Source: Takakia lepidozioides
Taxonomy: Eukaryota; Streptophyta; Takakiopsida; Takakiales; Takakiaceae
Length of the DNA stretch: 64,000 nt
Reading direction: 5' to 3'
Assembly (NCBI GenBank): GCA_030704615.1
Contig: CM060731.1
Coordinates: forward strand, 46,810,001-46,874,000
Position numbers and translations under genes: made by a program. This document shows, piece by piece, positions 9,895 through 20,395 of the stretch (the first letter of the stretch is position 1; every line of letters starts with the position of its first letter). The notes beneath the pieces are model-generated. The model had not been told where the DNA came from. It saw nothing but the letters and a program-made list of their open reading frames with translations, and ran no database searches.

Positions 9895-12800
9895 ATCTAC
9901 TCAGATGCAATATGGGCCTTGTGCACATGAGCCTTTCGAGAAATCACATAGGTTCTAAGCAAGGACTACATGGACTGAACTACAACTCCTCTCCACTCTT
10001 AGACCACTCTTAGATAAACCAGAAGAGTGTCGTATGTCCCCTGCAAACCCTTTCTCGTTTTCCACTGTGAACACTCCTTGCTCTTCGCTTTTTTATGATG
10101 AGTGGAGGTAGCTTCTGTTAAACCCATGTATCTAATTAGATCCACTTTGTATTGGGAGAGAATGCAAAAACATGGCCTCCTTAGTTGTTTAGGCCAGCCG
10201 GTCATCAAAGTATGAGCTAAAATAAGGCGCAATTTAAATAAGAAAAAGTTTCGAAGTACTTTGGAAATCAATAATACAGTGGTCTACGTGGGAGATCATA
10301 GAATCTTTTTGGTGTAACGCACGAACAGACATCCTCTAGTATGTACCCGCGACGTTAACAATAGGCAAGCTGTCAGGCTAAAGGAAGAGTAGCAGCTGTG
10401 AAACATGATCTGATATAGAACAGATTGAATACCTGTTAGGCATAACATTAGGCCTTTAATCTGGTGTATTTTTGTCAACACTTTGAATTCGTGGAGACAA
10501 GCCCCAGAACAAAAGCCATGTGATATTTCAAGCTCTCCAACCATCTTCAATCTTTTACCATCTTTTGTTGTCCAGTTAGTTGCAAAAAATGTACCAAGGT
10601 GCAATATGCTTTCGAGAAATCACGTAGGTTCTAATCATGGACTAGATGGAGTGTAAATTACAACTCATCTCCATTTTTAGAGAAATGAGAAAGAGTGTCA
10701 TATGTTCCCTGCAAAACATTTATTATTGCTTATTTATTGTTGCTTACCCTTTCTCTTTTCCCTCTGAGAGCCCTCATTGCTCTTTGAGCTTTCTAATGAT
10801 TGGAGGTAGCTTTCTATTAAAACGAATGTATCTAATTAGACTCACTCTGTACCTAGAAGAGATTCTATTCTAATAGTACGTGGTTGTGTTTTCAGAGGAG
10901 GCATGTGATTTGATCATTGGATGGGGCTGGAGGATACTGTGAGGCGGATAGAGGTCGATTCCAAATTTATTGGCCATGGTTCCTCCCAAAGGTACTCCTC
11001 ATTCAAATCATATTGTTTTTCTTAAAAGCTGTGGGTAATGTTCATATCGTGATTCTAATTAATCGCAAGTTGTTTTTTTCGTGTAAATGGAATAGAGTTG
11101 AAGTGTGTGTTATTCGAAAAGAGGCACACCATTTGTGCGGAAGGCTTAGGTGAGCGGCGTCTTTTAAACTTGTATATCCACCTTATGGACAACGTCGGGT
11201 CCTACTGGGGAAATGATCCAATTTTTAAGGACGATCATTCACTTTTATCAGCTACAGGGTTAGCCGCATGAAATCCAAGCTGAGCTTCAAGCACGGTGGG
11301 AACGGGGCTCGGTTATTGGGCATTCCGAATTGGTATGCAGCTCCGCATCTATTCCATGGCGCTTCTTGCAAGCCTCCCTACACAGGTGATGCACCTGGGA
11401 ATATGTTTATATGATGCACCTGGGAATATGTTTAGAAGCCGTCTGCAAAAGATACTGAGGCTTCCTAGCCTTCTCTCCTAATGTTGTCCGACAACAGAAT
11501 GAACACAGAAGATGTATCCTAGGCGATAAAGCTAGGAGGCCTCAGTATCATTGCAGACGGCTTCCAATGTACTCCCAGATGTATTATCTATGCAAGGAGA
11601 CTTGCAAGAAACGCCGTGAGATAGATGCGGAGCTGTATATTAATTCGGAATGACATCGAGATGTTTGAATTTGTAACGTAACCTCGGTGTGGTGGCCCAA
11701 TAACCCGTTCTCACCATGCTTTCAGCCCCATTCTCACCATGCTTGCAGCTCGACTTGTTTCATGCGGCTGATCTTGTAACTGATAGAAGTGAATGATTGT
11801 CCTTAAAATTCGTTGTCGTGTATAAGATAAATTGGATCCTTCCCCTAATATTACCCGGCGTTGTCCATAAAGTGCATATACAAGTTTATCAGACGCCACT
11901 CACCTAAACCTACCTGCCACAGGTTGGTTTGCCTCTTTTCAAATAACACACACGTCAACTTCATTCCATATACACCAAAAAAGACAACTTGATTCGAATT
12001 CGGAGTACTTGTGTGCGAGGAACTATGGCGAATAATTTGAAGTATCATAGACGAGATAGATTCAACTGCAACTCCTCTCCAATCTTAGACAGACCAAAAG
12101 AATGTGAGACATCTCCTACAAAATTTTTTTTGCTACTCGGCCTTTTTCTTTTCCTTTTGTGAACATTCATTGCTCTTTGAGCTTTCTGGTGAGTGGAGGT
12201 AGTTTCATGTTCAAACCAATGTATCTAATTAGGCCCACTTTGTACATGGAAGAGAACGCAAAAGCCTAGCCTCCTTGGTTGTTTAGGCTGCCGCTCACCA
12301 AAATATGAGCTGGACGCTATGCAAATAAAGAAAGATTTTGAAGTACTTTTGAAAACAGTAATACAGTGGTCTGCGTGGGAGATCATATGAGGTCAACCAC
12401 AATAACATACATCATGTAGTGTGCACCTGTGAGGCTGACAAAAGGCAAGTTGTCAGGCGAAAGGAAGAGTAGTAGCCTGGAAAAATCGTTTGATTCCTAA
12501 CATACTGAATTCCTGTCAGGCATAACATCAGATATTTGATCTGGTTTATTCTTGTCAACATTTTGAATTCGTGGAGACAAGCCCCAAAACAAAAGCCATG
12601 TGATATTATTCCAAAACTCTCCAACCATCTTCTTATGCTATTTCTTTGGTCTTTGTTATTGTCGAGTTAGTTGTAGGAATGTACCAAGATGCAACATGGG
12701 TCTAGTGCACCTAAGCCTTTCGAGAAATCACATAGGTTCTACTCATAGACTATATGCATTAAACTACAACTCCTCTCCACTCTTAAACAAACCAGAAGGA

Positions 12801-13345
12801 GTGTCGAATGTCCCCACATTTTTTGCTACTCACCCTTTCTCTTTTCCCCCTGTGAGCACTCCTTGCCCTTTGAGCTTTTTGGTGAGTGGAGGTAGCTTTG
12901 TGTTAAAACCAGTATATCTAATTAGACCCACTCTGTACTTGGAAGGGAAAGCGCAAACCTGGCCTCCTTAACTGTTTAGGCTGCCGGCCACCAAAATATG
13001 AGCTCGAAGAAGTCTACATAATTTAAATAAGAAAAGGTTTCGAAGTACTTTTGGAAGCAGTATTACAATGGTTTGAGTGGGAGATAATAGGTTTGCCAGT
13101 GTCAGACATCTTCTAGTGTGCACCTACGGGTTGACAAGAGACAAGCTATCAGGCTAAAAGAAGAGTACCAATTGTGAAACATTGTCTTTTGAAGAACAAC
13201 CTGAATACATGTCAAGCATAGCATCATGCATTTGATAAGGTGTACATTTTGAATTCCTACCCCCCAGAGCAGAAGCCATGTGATAATTCCAAGCTCTCCA
13301 ACCATCTTCAATTTTTTGCTAGTCCTTCCTGTCTTTTTTTTGTTG
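9895..13345. repeat. Array of about 700-bp diverged repeats
   Basis: One unit runs from a GGGCCTTGTGCACATGAGCC-like start, through CACATAGGTTCTA, CTACAACTCCTCTCCACTCTTA, GAGTGGAGGTAGCTT and a TCTAATTAGACCCACT word, to CAAGCTCTCCAACCATCTTC. Copies lie at about 9895-10590 and 12690-13345 (complete), 12046-12690 (5' trimmed) and 10590-10880 (first half only). All have the same orientation. None encodes a clear protein. The copies differ by many substitutions and small indels, so the amplification is old. Confidence 0.75.
10959..12043. repeat. 1.1-kb foldback (imperfect inverted repeat)
   Basis: The left arm (about 10959-11480) and right arm (about 11518-12043) are reverse complements of each other at roughly 80 percent or better by eye. 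Paired landmarks are TTATTGGCCATGGTTCCTC with GAGGAACTATGGCGAATAA, TGTGTGTTATTCGAAAAGAG with CTCTTTTCAAATAACACACA, and GGCTTCCTAGC with GCTAGGAGGCC. The spacer is about 40 bp. The left arm has an extra block of about 60 bp near 11000-11060 and an internal duplication of ATGCACCTGGGAATATG. It sits inside the 700-bp repeat array. It could be a foldback transposon or an inverted gene-fragment duplication. Confidence 0.8.
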
Positions 13346-13564
13346 TCGAGCTAGTTGCGAGGAATGGGGTTACAAATTTGGGGACATGTAATTTTTCCAA
13401 ATCACGTTTCAGTTCTTTTCCTCCCTTTGAACAAAGTAGTTTGATCTGAATAACCTTTAGAACTATTATGTGGTTGATGGGTACAAAGAAGTTCAAAATG
13501 ACAATGTTGTCAACTACACGAAAGTTGACATATTTGTTCCATTTTAGCTATAAAGAGTCTTGAC

Positions 13565-15255
13565 CCTGCTGGATGAAGTAGCGGTGCTGAAGGGAACTTG
13601 TTGGTAGAAACTAGGAGGTCCTAATCTAGGTCCCATGATTCTAGTTAGCAGAAAGCCATTAAGTTAGAGAAAAAAAGGACGCTCATCTGGAAATAGAAGT
13701 TCCGCATCCATCTGGATTGCACATGCATGGAAATAGAAAACATGCCACTAGTAGATATCCCAGTTCCAGTATCTGTCTTTGGAAGCTCCATGTTTTTGCC
13801 TTTTAGAGCCTCGGTTCGGGCCAATGTTGTCGTCCAGTTTCTTGTACCCTCATTGTGCAAGCATCCTTCGCATCTATGCATGTGCAACAGAAATAGCATT
13901 TAAGATGCACCATTCTGAGATTCAAACCAACCATGAAAATACTAGATCTTGGTTGTGGAGACAGCTGCCCATGGTCCTCTGCAGACCAAAGATCGATTCT
14001 AGATTTACCAAGGTGATCGTCCAATCCCTAAACCCTCCTCCCCCAGTCACTCTATCGATCTCTTCTCCGAAGGTAGATAGACGCTCATCTGTCATGACAA
14101 CATGATCGTATCATCCAGGGTATTGTCGCCCTGGTCCAATTTCGAAGTCCTTGTTAGCATTTTGCAAGGTGTTGGTCTCTCACGGAAAGACAAAATGGAG
14201 TTATGGTTGATGACGAATGACAGAAAAAAATAGGATGGGCAAGTCAGGGCGAGCACTCTAGTCCTAATTACCGATTTACACCTTAGAAGTGTTGATATGC
14301 TATAACCTCATCCAGGGGGGAAGAAATAGTCTTACCTCTTCTGCAACATATTTCAAAATAGTTCACAAGATCAACAGGAACACCAGGAAACCGTGCACAC
14401 AAATCCTCTCTCTGCCATTGACACTATCAGCCATCAGTTGCAACCCAAAAAAGACAATGCTTTGATACATCTCTATAACCCACAACAACCTTTGTGCGTA
14501 ACCTTACAATATGCACATGCTTGATTGTGCTAATAGGGCCAGCTCCAGGTCCTCCATCGTGCCCAGAGATCTGCCACACAGAACTCATCAGCAATTTTGC
14601 CAGAAAGAAATATATTTTATGAAGAGCGACGATGGTATAATGTGAGATGCCTGACTAAAGATGCTCAACGTGTATTCCCAGGCCACAAATGAAAGAACAA
14701 ATGTAATTCCAGGTTCATGAGATATCAAAGCAGGGTGAGCCACACACTGCTGGGCTAGTCCGTCCAACTTTCTTGCTCTCACTTCCTAGTGAACAATAAT
14801 GCACTACCCCCAAAATTATATAAACATGTTAGGAAAGGAACTCCAAGAACTTGAACAGTGATCATTACATTCATATAAGAAATAGAAGGATCTAATCCCT
14901 ACAGCAGTCGGGAGCCTAAACCGATAGCAGTCCAAGAATGCCGCAAGAGAAAAAAGGTGAACCTGGATCACATCGGCGTTAGCTTTCGCTACCCCACAAG
15001 CAACTGTCGATTCCAGCTACACCCACACGTCACCGACACTGGCCTTCGAGATGACCTGGTTCATACAGATGAACAACTTTCACTCCGTGTGGAAAGGAAT
15101 CGAAGATGAGGTGATACTCCACAGGCCGGACAAAGTCCTGAACCCAATAGTAAAAGTGGGCTGCATTTGCCAAGAAAGTAGGGGCTGAAGCGACCTGGGT
15201 TTTGAAGCGATGGGTTAACACCCCTTATAAAATCTCGAGTCACTGTATCCGCCTG
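13565..15255 (-). pseudogene. Fd-GOGAT 3'-half fragment B (exons 26-21, with gaps)
   Basis: This segment is collinear with about 22700-25830 of the intact gene but has large deletions. Remnants are exon 26 (about 13745-13885), exon 25 (about 14325-14425), a stub of exon 23 (about 14515-14575), exon 22 (about 14960-15055) and a stub of exon 21 (about 15161-15200). Exon 24 with the iron-sulfur cysteines is gone. Intron sequence is retained. The fragment runs to within about 30 bp of the start codon of the neighbouring BTB gene. Confidence 0.8.
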
Positions 15256-15283
15256 CCCATCTCGCGCGAGGCCGTTGAGGGCC

Positions 15284-16555
15284 ATGGCCGCGGGGCAGGG
15301 CCAAGCTCCGCGCTATGGCGACGACGCCACAGCGGACGTGGTGCTGCATCTGAGCGCCCTGGAGGGGCAGGCGCTGCCTCCCATGCTGCTGCATTCCAAG
15401 GCGCTGAGAAGGTCGGAGTTTTTTGAGGCCAGGTTGTCGGAGAGATGGGCGTCGGATGGGGCGAAGCCGCTGGAACTGACGCTGGATAAGTGCAGGGATC
15501 CGAACACGTACGTGAGGTGTATTCAGATGCTGTACGTGCCGGATCGAGTGAAGCACACGTCGTTTGTGGATGTGCAGGATTCGCTCAACATATTGGAGGT
15601 GGCGGCTGAGCTTCTGTTCCATGATTGTGTGAACGCTTGCATGCGATATCTGGAAGCGGTGCCTTGGTCGTTGGAAAATGAGAGTGCAATTCGTGCTTGT
15701 GTCTCCAATTTGCATCTTCAGGTATCGCAGGATCTGGCCGCCAGGCTGTGTACCCCGGAGAGCGTGCCAGATTGTGAGCCTCTGGAAATCATGAAGGATG
15801 TGTTGGGGGAATTGCTATCTTTAGTCACGAATGGCGCACCCTCCAAGGCCCGAGATATTACGGAGAGGGTGTTGCTTGCAAATGTGCAGCCATCGACCTC
15901 ACCCGCTTTTGCTGCTGTCAATGAGGTAGCCCTGTTCAAAGAGCTACACGGGAATTTAGAGCAGTTGAAGACACAGCTGCGCAAATTTGCCAATTTCTTC
16001 TCTTGGAATGCTCATCAGGTGACTATTGCATGCTCTGCTATGCGCTGGCTCTTGGACGAGTTATTTGCCCTTCAGATTGCAGACGTGGCTGTGAAGATGT
16101 TCTCCGAGGAACAGGAACTTGCTCAATTGATGGTTTCGAGGATCTATCAAAACCCATTCACAGAAACACTTTTCCATATTTTAGTCCGAATGCTGCAAGC
16201 CCTGCAGAAGGGAGAGGTGGTTGCTCCCCGTGCAGTACGCTTGGCACTGGTCACCACATGGCTACCTGTGGTAGCGAAGTTAGGAAACGATGGGGAGGAC
16301 AATTTTGGGAAAGATGTTGAGTTGCAAAGAACCCTTGAAGGCGGCTTAGGAGCTGTAGTCGAAACCCTACCGATGGTGGACCAAGAGACGATATTCAAAA
16401 CCTGGATCGGTGCGTGCCTCAAGTGCCGAAAGGCTTGGCCCGATCTCAGTGAGGCCTTTGACTCCTGGTGCAGCAAGCTCCGTCAGGCCCAGCGGGACAC
16501 AGGCATGGACATGGAGAAAGCTCCTTCATGTTCAGAGGCGACTTGCCTCTCATAA
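15284..16555 (+). CDS. BTB/POZ domain protein, At3g05675/At1g63850-like
   Basis: A single-exon gene of 423 codons. Residues about 18-125 form a BTB/POZ fold: DVVLHL at the start, HSKALRRSEFFEARLSERW as the shared core, then a helical stretch ending in CMRYLEAVPW. The YLEAVPW motif followed by a helical C-terminal half is typical of the plant group containing At3g05675 and At1g63850. Such proteins are generally adaptors for CUL3 ubiquitin ligases; that role is inferred from the family. I chose the ATG at 15284, which precedes the BTB domain by 17 residues. An in-frame TTG lies at 15275. The coding part is G+C-rich at the 5' end and shows no frame damage. Its upstream region is Fd-GOGAT pseudogene sequence. 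Confidence 0.85.
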   Translation: MAAGQGQAPRYGDDATADVVLHLSALEGQALPPMLLHSKALRRSEFFEARLSERWASDGAKPLELTLDKCRDPNTYVRCIQMLYVPDRVKHTSFVDVQDSLNILEVAAELLFHDCVNACMRYLEAVPWSLENESAIRACVSNLHLQVSQDLAARLCTPESVPDCEPLEIMKDVLGELLSLVTNGAPSKARDITERVLLANVQPSTSPAFAAVNEVALFKELHGNLEQLKTQLRKFANFFSWNAHQVTIACSAMRWLLDELFALQIADVAVKMFSEEQELAQLMVSRIYQNPFTETLFHILVRMLQALQKGEVVAPRAVRLALVTTWLPVVAKLGNDGEDNFGKDVELQRTLEGGLGAVVETLPMVDQETIFKTWIGACLKCRKAWPDLSEAFDSWCSKLRQAQRDTGMDMEKAPSCSEATCLS

Positions 16556-17480
16556 GCACCAATCACAGATATCGCAGCATGAACATCAGCATCAGCATCG
16601 GAGGAGGTGAATCAGATATACCAGAATTTTGCAAGACCCCGGGTCTACAAAGAACACCTTTGCAAAGCTGGGCATTTAACAGGATAATGAGCCTGAAGGG
16701 AGCTCTCTATCTTCCTTAGGTGGGCGTCCTCACTCTCCGCATACAGCATCAGAGCAGGAGATGGTGGTGTACACTTTGTAAGATTGGAATGCTAAACAGC
16801 TGTGTCCTCAAGTGATGAAGAGATTCAAATGCTTATGATAATCTGTACAAGCTGTACAAGTGGGGTAGATGAAGGTTCTTATGTTGTCCTCATCCATGGG
16901 TACCTATGGCAGTTTTATTGGGCAGACATGCTGAAGTTGGTGTGTACAGTTAAAGAAAATACAACGAGTTGTAGAGTAAAAGAGCTCTCTGATGAAGCAA
17001 CCTCTGATAGATTCTTCACCTTTGTTCATTGCCAGACAGTAACACTTCCTTACCACAATCTTCATTTGTAATTTGAGTACAGTGATCTTGTCCTTTTGTA
17101 TCAATATCAATCTAACCACAATTGAGTGGCTTACAGTTGATTCTGAGTATTCCAAGTTGTCCTGTCTCTGTTTGCAAATGCTGTGTTAAAGCTGTTACCC
17201 TTCTCTCCTCCCCTGGGGCACATAATCTCTGCATGCTTTCTCCCTTTTGCTCCATTGTCATACTATGTAGTCTGATTGTGTTTGAATCTCATCTTATTAC
17301 AAAGGCAGACTTTGGGATGTATTTGGGTGTTTTTCTTTATGCGCATCCGGCTTGACATACTTGAATTCTCTCTCTTCTGCCACTAGGCTCTGGAAGTGGC
17401 TACTGGCTACTGAACACATTATCTTTCTCTGTCTCTCTCTGACAATAAGTGTTCTGACAGTGCAACACAATTATTCTCTT
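16556..17480 (+). other. BTB gene 3' flank and downstream spacer
   Basis: It begins with a CAGCATCAGCATC stretch and becomes AT-rich. Plausible poly(A) signals of the AATATCAAT type lie near 17100. No further gene is seen. Confidence 0.4.
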
Positions 17481-17489
17481 CCTCTTACC

Positions 17490-17650
17490 TGCAACGGCCT
17501 AAGTGGTTGGACCCCTCTAAGCTAAATCTGCTGAGCAGTACAATTCCAGACAACCTGGCGGACTTGAGTGCCTTGGAGTCCTTAATCTCTCCCATGACAA
17601 CCTCTCTGGGCAGATTCAAGGTGGCTTCAACACAAAATTCCTAGACTTGT
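17490..17650 (+). pseudogene. LRR receptor-like fragment
   Basis: The plus strand encodes a broken leucine-rich repeat stretch with IPDNLADLSALESL and then NLSGQIQGGF, the classic pattern of the last repeats of plant LRR receptor kinases and receptor-like proteins. It has no intact frame and no kinase domain nearby. It probably belongs with the fragment at 19035-19345. Confidence 0.55.
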
Positions 17651-19034
17651 CATTCCACTAGTGTCCATAGCTAGCAGGGCCTGGTGGTTGCGAGGGGCAT
17701 TTCCTGGAGAGAGGAAACCAACATAGAGAGAGATTGAGTTGGAGAGTTCTATCAATTGCAAGCTTCCTTCTTGGGCATGGCGATCATTGGGTTTGTCTCT
17801 CTTGTAATGTTTCGACAGGAAAATCACCATGGGTGAATTGGGGTTCATAATTGGTTCACTTCCACTGGTGGTGGTTTGTCTTTGATGTCATGCCGTTGTA
17901 ACCTGCAAAGCTTAGCCAGTGCTCAGCTTCCACCACCATTATCCCCTGATACTTTTGAGGACTCTAACTGCAAATCTTGTCAAACCATCTGACCAAGCGT
18001 TTATATTTGAACGCCAGACTCATGGTCACTTGCAGACAGTAAAAAGAATGGAAAAGCTGAAAAAGTGCTCTTGATCTGTTCTGTGAGTTGATGGGAACTT
18101 GGCCGTTTTTTCTTTCCCCTGGCTGAAGCCTTGTAAGTCAACAATTTGACATCACTTGTTTCTTTTTTTCCAGATTTTTGAATCATGCCCTCATCCCACC
18201 CCACCCTTGGGCCAGGATTCTTGAATCTGGGAAAACGCATGGGCAGGAACACCTCTTACATATCCATGCCACAAAGACTTAGTCAGAAGGAGCCAATTGT
18301 TGACTTAAGAGGATTTGAGGAATCCGGGAGCTATCTCCCAACAGAGTTAAAAGTAACAGATTTCCTCCTCGATTCATCAAGAGCGCATTCACCTTTTGCA
18401 CTTTGAGGATCAGAAAGGGGTCAAACATATATATATCTCTATATAATATATGAAGCATCCAACAGATGGCACAAGGATTCAAAGCCACATAGGTGTATGT
18501 TGGATGTAACCCAGTATCACCAAACCATGAAAGGTGGGTAATTGAGTGAACCATTCACTTTTAACGTGTGGGTACGGGGGACTTCCGAGTCCTTGGGGGA
18601 GGGTTGGACAACCGTGTTGCCCCAATTATGGCCATAACGGCCGTTACAATATGTACACCTTCCATGGGGTGAAGTGAGACCATAAGTCATGCTTGCTTCA
18701 ACAAGAGTCTTCCTTCCTTCTTCTATAATACTTGACCCGACCGGCCAGGTATGGCAAAGGTCAAGAAAAACCGACATGGAGGAGGCTTATGCAGTAGTAT
18801 GTGACCCAAAACATGAGCAATCACGAGAATAGAGAGGGCAGAGTATGTGCAATTACTGGTGCTCCACAAAGTGGGAACACACCAGTTATTTCCATCAATA
18901 AAAAAGACCAGTCAACACTAACCTTTTCAAAGCCCACATTGATCGGCTGGGCCGCCTCCCCTATTGCTTGCTCTTATTTACTGTGCTGCCAAAATGCAAA
19001 AAATGCGAAGGTGGTGGGCTAAGTTGACATGCAT
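17651..19034. other. Spacer between LRR fragments
   Basis: No gene is supported. There is a TA-rich microsatellite at about 18427-18450 and a palindromic TAACGGCCGTTA near 18637. Confidence 0.4.
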
Positions 19035-19345
19035 GGCTGTATACCGATGGAGCTAGGGCAGTTGTGAAGATTATTGAAATTTGACCTACTATACAATGAC
19101 CTCAGTGCTCACAGGCGCCAATCCAGCTAGTTTGGGAAACTGCTCATCTTTGGTGGAGCCAGACTAGAGCAACATCTAGCTGAGTGGAAACATATTGATG
19201 GAGCTACAGCGGTTGCAAAAACTAATGAGACTCTACCTATGGAAGAACAGCCTCACATGCAACGGTCCAGCTAGTTCAGGAAATTGCTCATCTTTGGTGG
19301 AACTAGACTTGACTACAATCAGCTTAGTACCAATACAACGATGTT
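19035..19345 (+). pseudogene. LRR receptor-like fragment, about four repeats
   Basis: The plus strand carries consecutive 24-residue LRR units in a broken frame. They include MELQRLQKLMRLYLWKNSLT and, twice, SGNCSSLVE or GNCSSLVE followed by LDL or a decayed form. Internal stops (for example after MELGQL near 19060) show it is dead. The repeats are of the plant-specific extracellular type found in receptor kinases. It is separated from the 17490 fragment by unrelated sequence, so the original gene was interrupted or partly duplicated. Confidence 0.65.
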
Positions 19346-20395
19346 CATTTGCCTCAACAGTCTACTGCTGCTTTCTGGAATACCAAGGGTAAACTCTAAC
19401 AGACAAAAAAATGGGCTACAGGACTTGACATTGAACTTTACACATAGGATTACATGTGCTGTTTCTACACAAGTATTGCTAGGAGAATGTTACTAGAAGA
19501 TCATATCCACTCACAGTTTGGGCAAAGCTCAAGAATGAATGATATGTGGTTTCACCACTGTGCATAATGTGCACAGGCTGATAAACAGCTTCGTCTTACC
19601 TGCCATGCTGTTGACACAATATTTCCACAAGGAAAATCTCCTCACATCTCATGGTCCTGATAATGAGCTTTCAGAATACCTGGATAGATGTTGGAAACAA
19701 CTTTACACCTCTGTCTGAGACAGAGCTTTCTAGTGTAAATGACAACTCCAGAGATCACATTGCAGTTTCTGCAAATAGTATACACTGGTACAAGGGATAT
19801 AAGTGGAATAGTCTCAATCACAAGGGCATAGATCATGGCGAGTCTTCGCCCACCACCCCCTTGCCATAGCTGAGCTTGTTTGGAAACTGCAAGCACCTCC
19901 ATGACTTGAGTGCGATGTGACAAAGAGCAAGCAAGAGCCATTCAAATACAAACAAGCCTTTTGGGCCAAGACCCCCACCCTCCTCAGTAGCACAGCCTCC
20001 CAACAGTACTATGCTCTTCACCTATTAACTTCCACCAAACACAATTCGCTGTTTGATCACATCAACTGGACCTATTGATTTGCTGTATTCTCATTTGCAA
20101 GTAACACTTGGTCATCCCTTTCTCCACTTGTCGTATGTTGATGGAAGAGATGCTACAGTACGTCAGTTCCGCGTAAATCACCACAAACAGGGAGAGCAAA
20201 TGCCAGCATTGCCGACTCCTTCCATTGGCTCAGGTACTGCCAGTGTAGACGTGCATAATTTATCCTCAAAATCAAAGCGAAACATGCTGACCACCCTGTA
20301 CCAACTGAGTACACCTCGAGTCCAATGTAGTGAGAGGTCGGGTGATGAGAAAGAACCAGAGCGGGAAACTAAGGATGCTAGAACAGCGAAGCAGC
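19346..20395. other. 3' flank of Fd-GOGAT
   Basis: No separate gene is recognised. The last few hundred bases presumably include the Fd-GOGAT 3' UTR on the minus strand. The plus-strand frame at 20053-20541 lies mostly opposite its last exon. Confidence 0.4.

Noticed and set aside
15215-15715. 166-codon minus-strand ORF opposite the BTB gene
   Set aside because: It lies antisense to the G+C-rich BTB coding region and is His/Arg-rich with no domain; a shadow frame.
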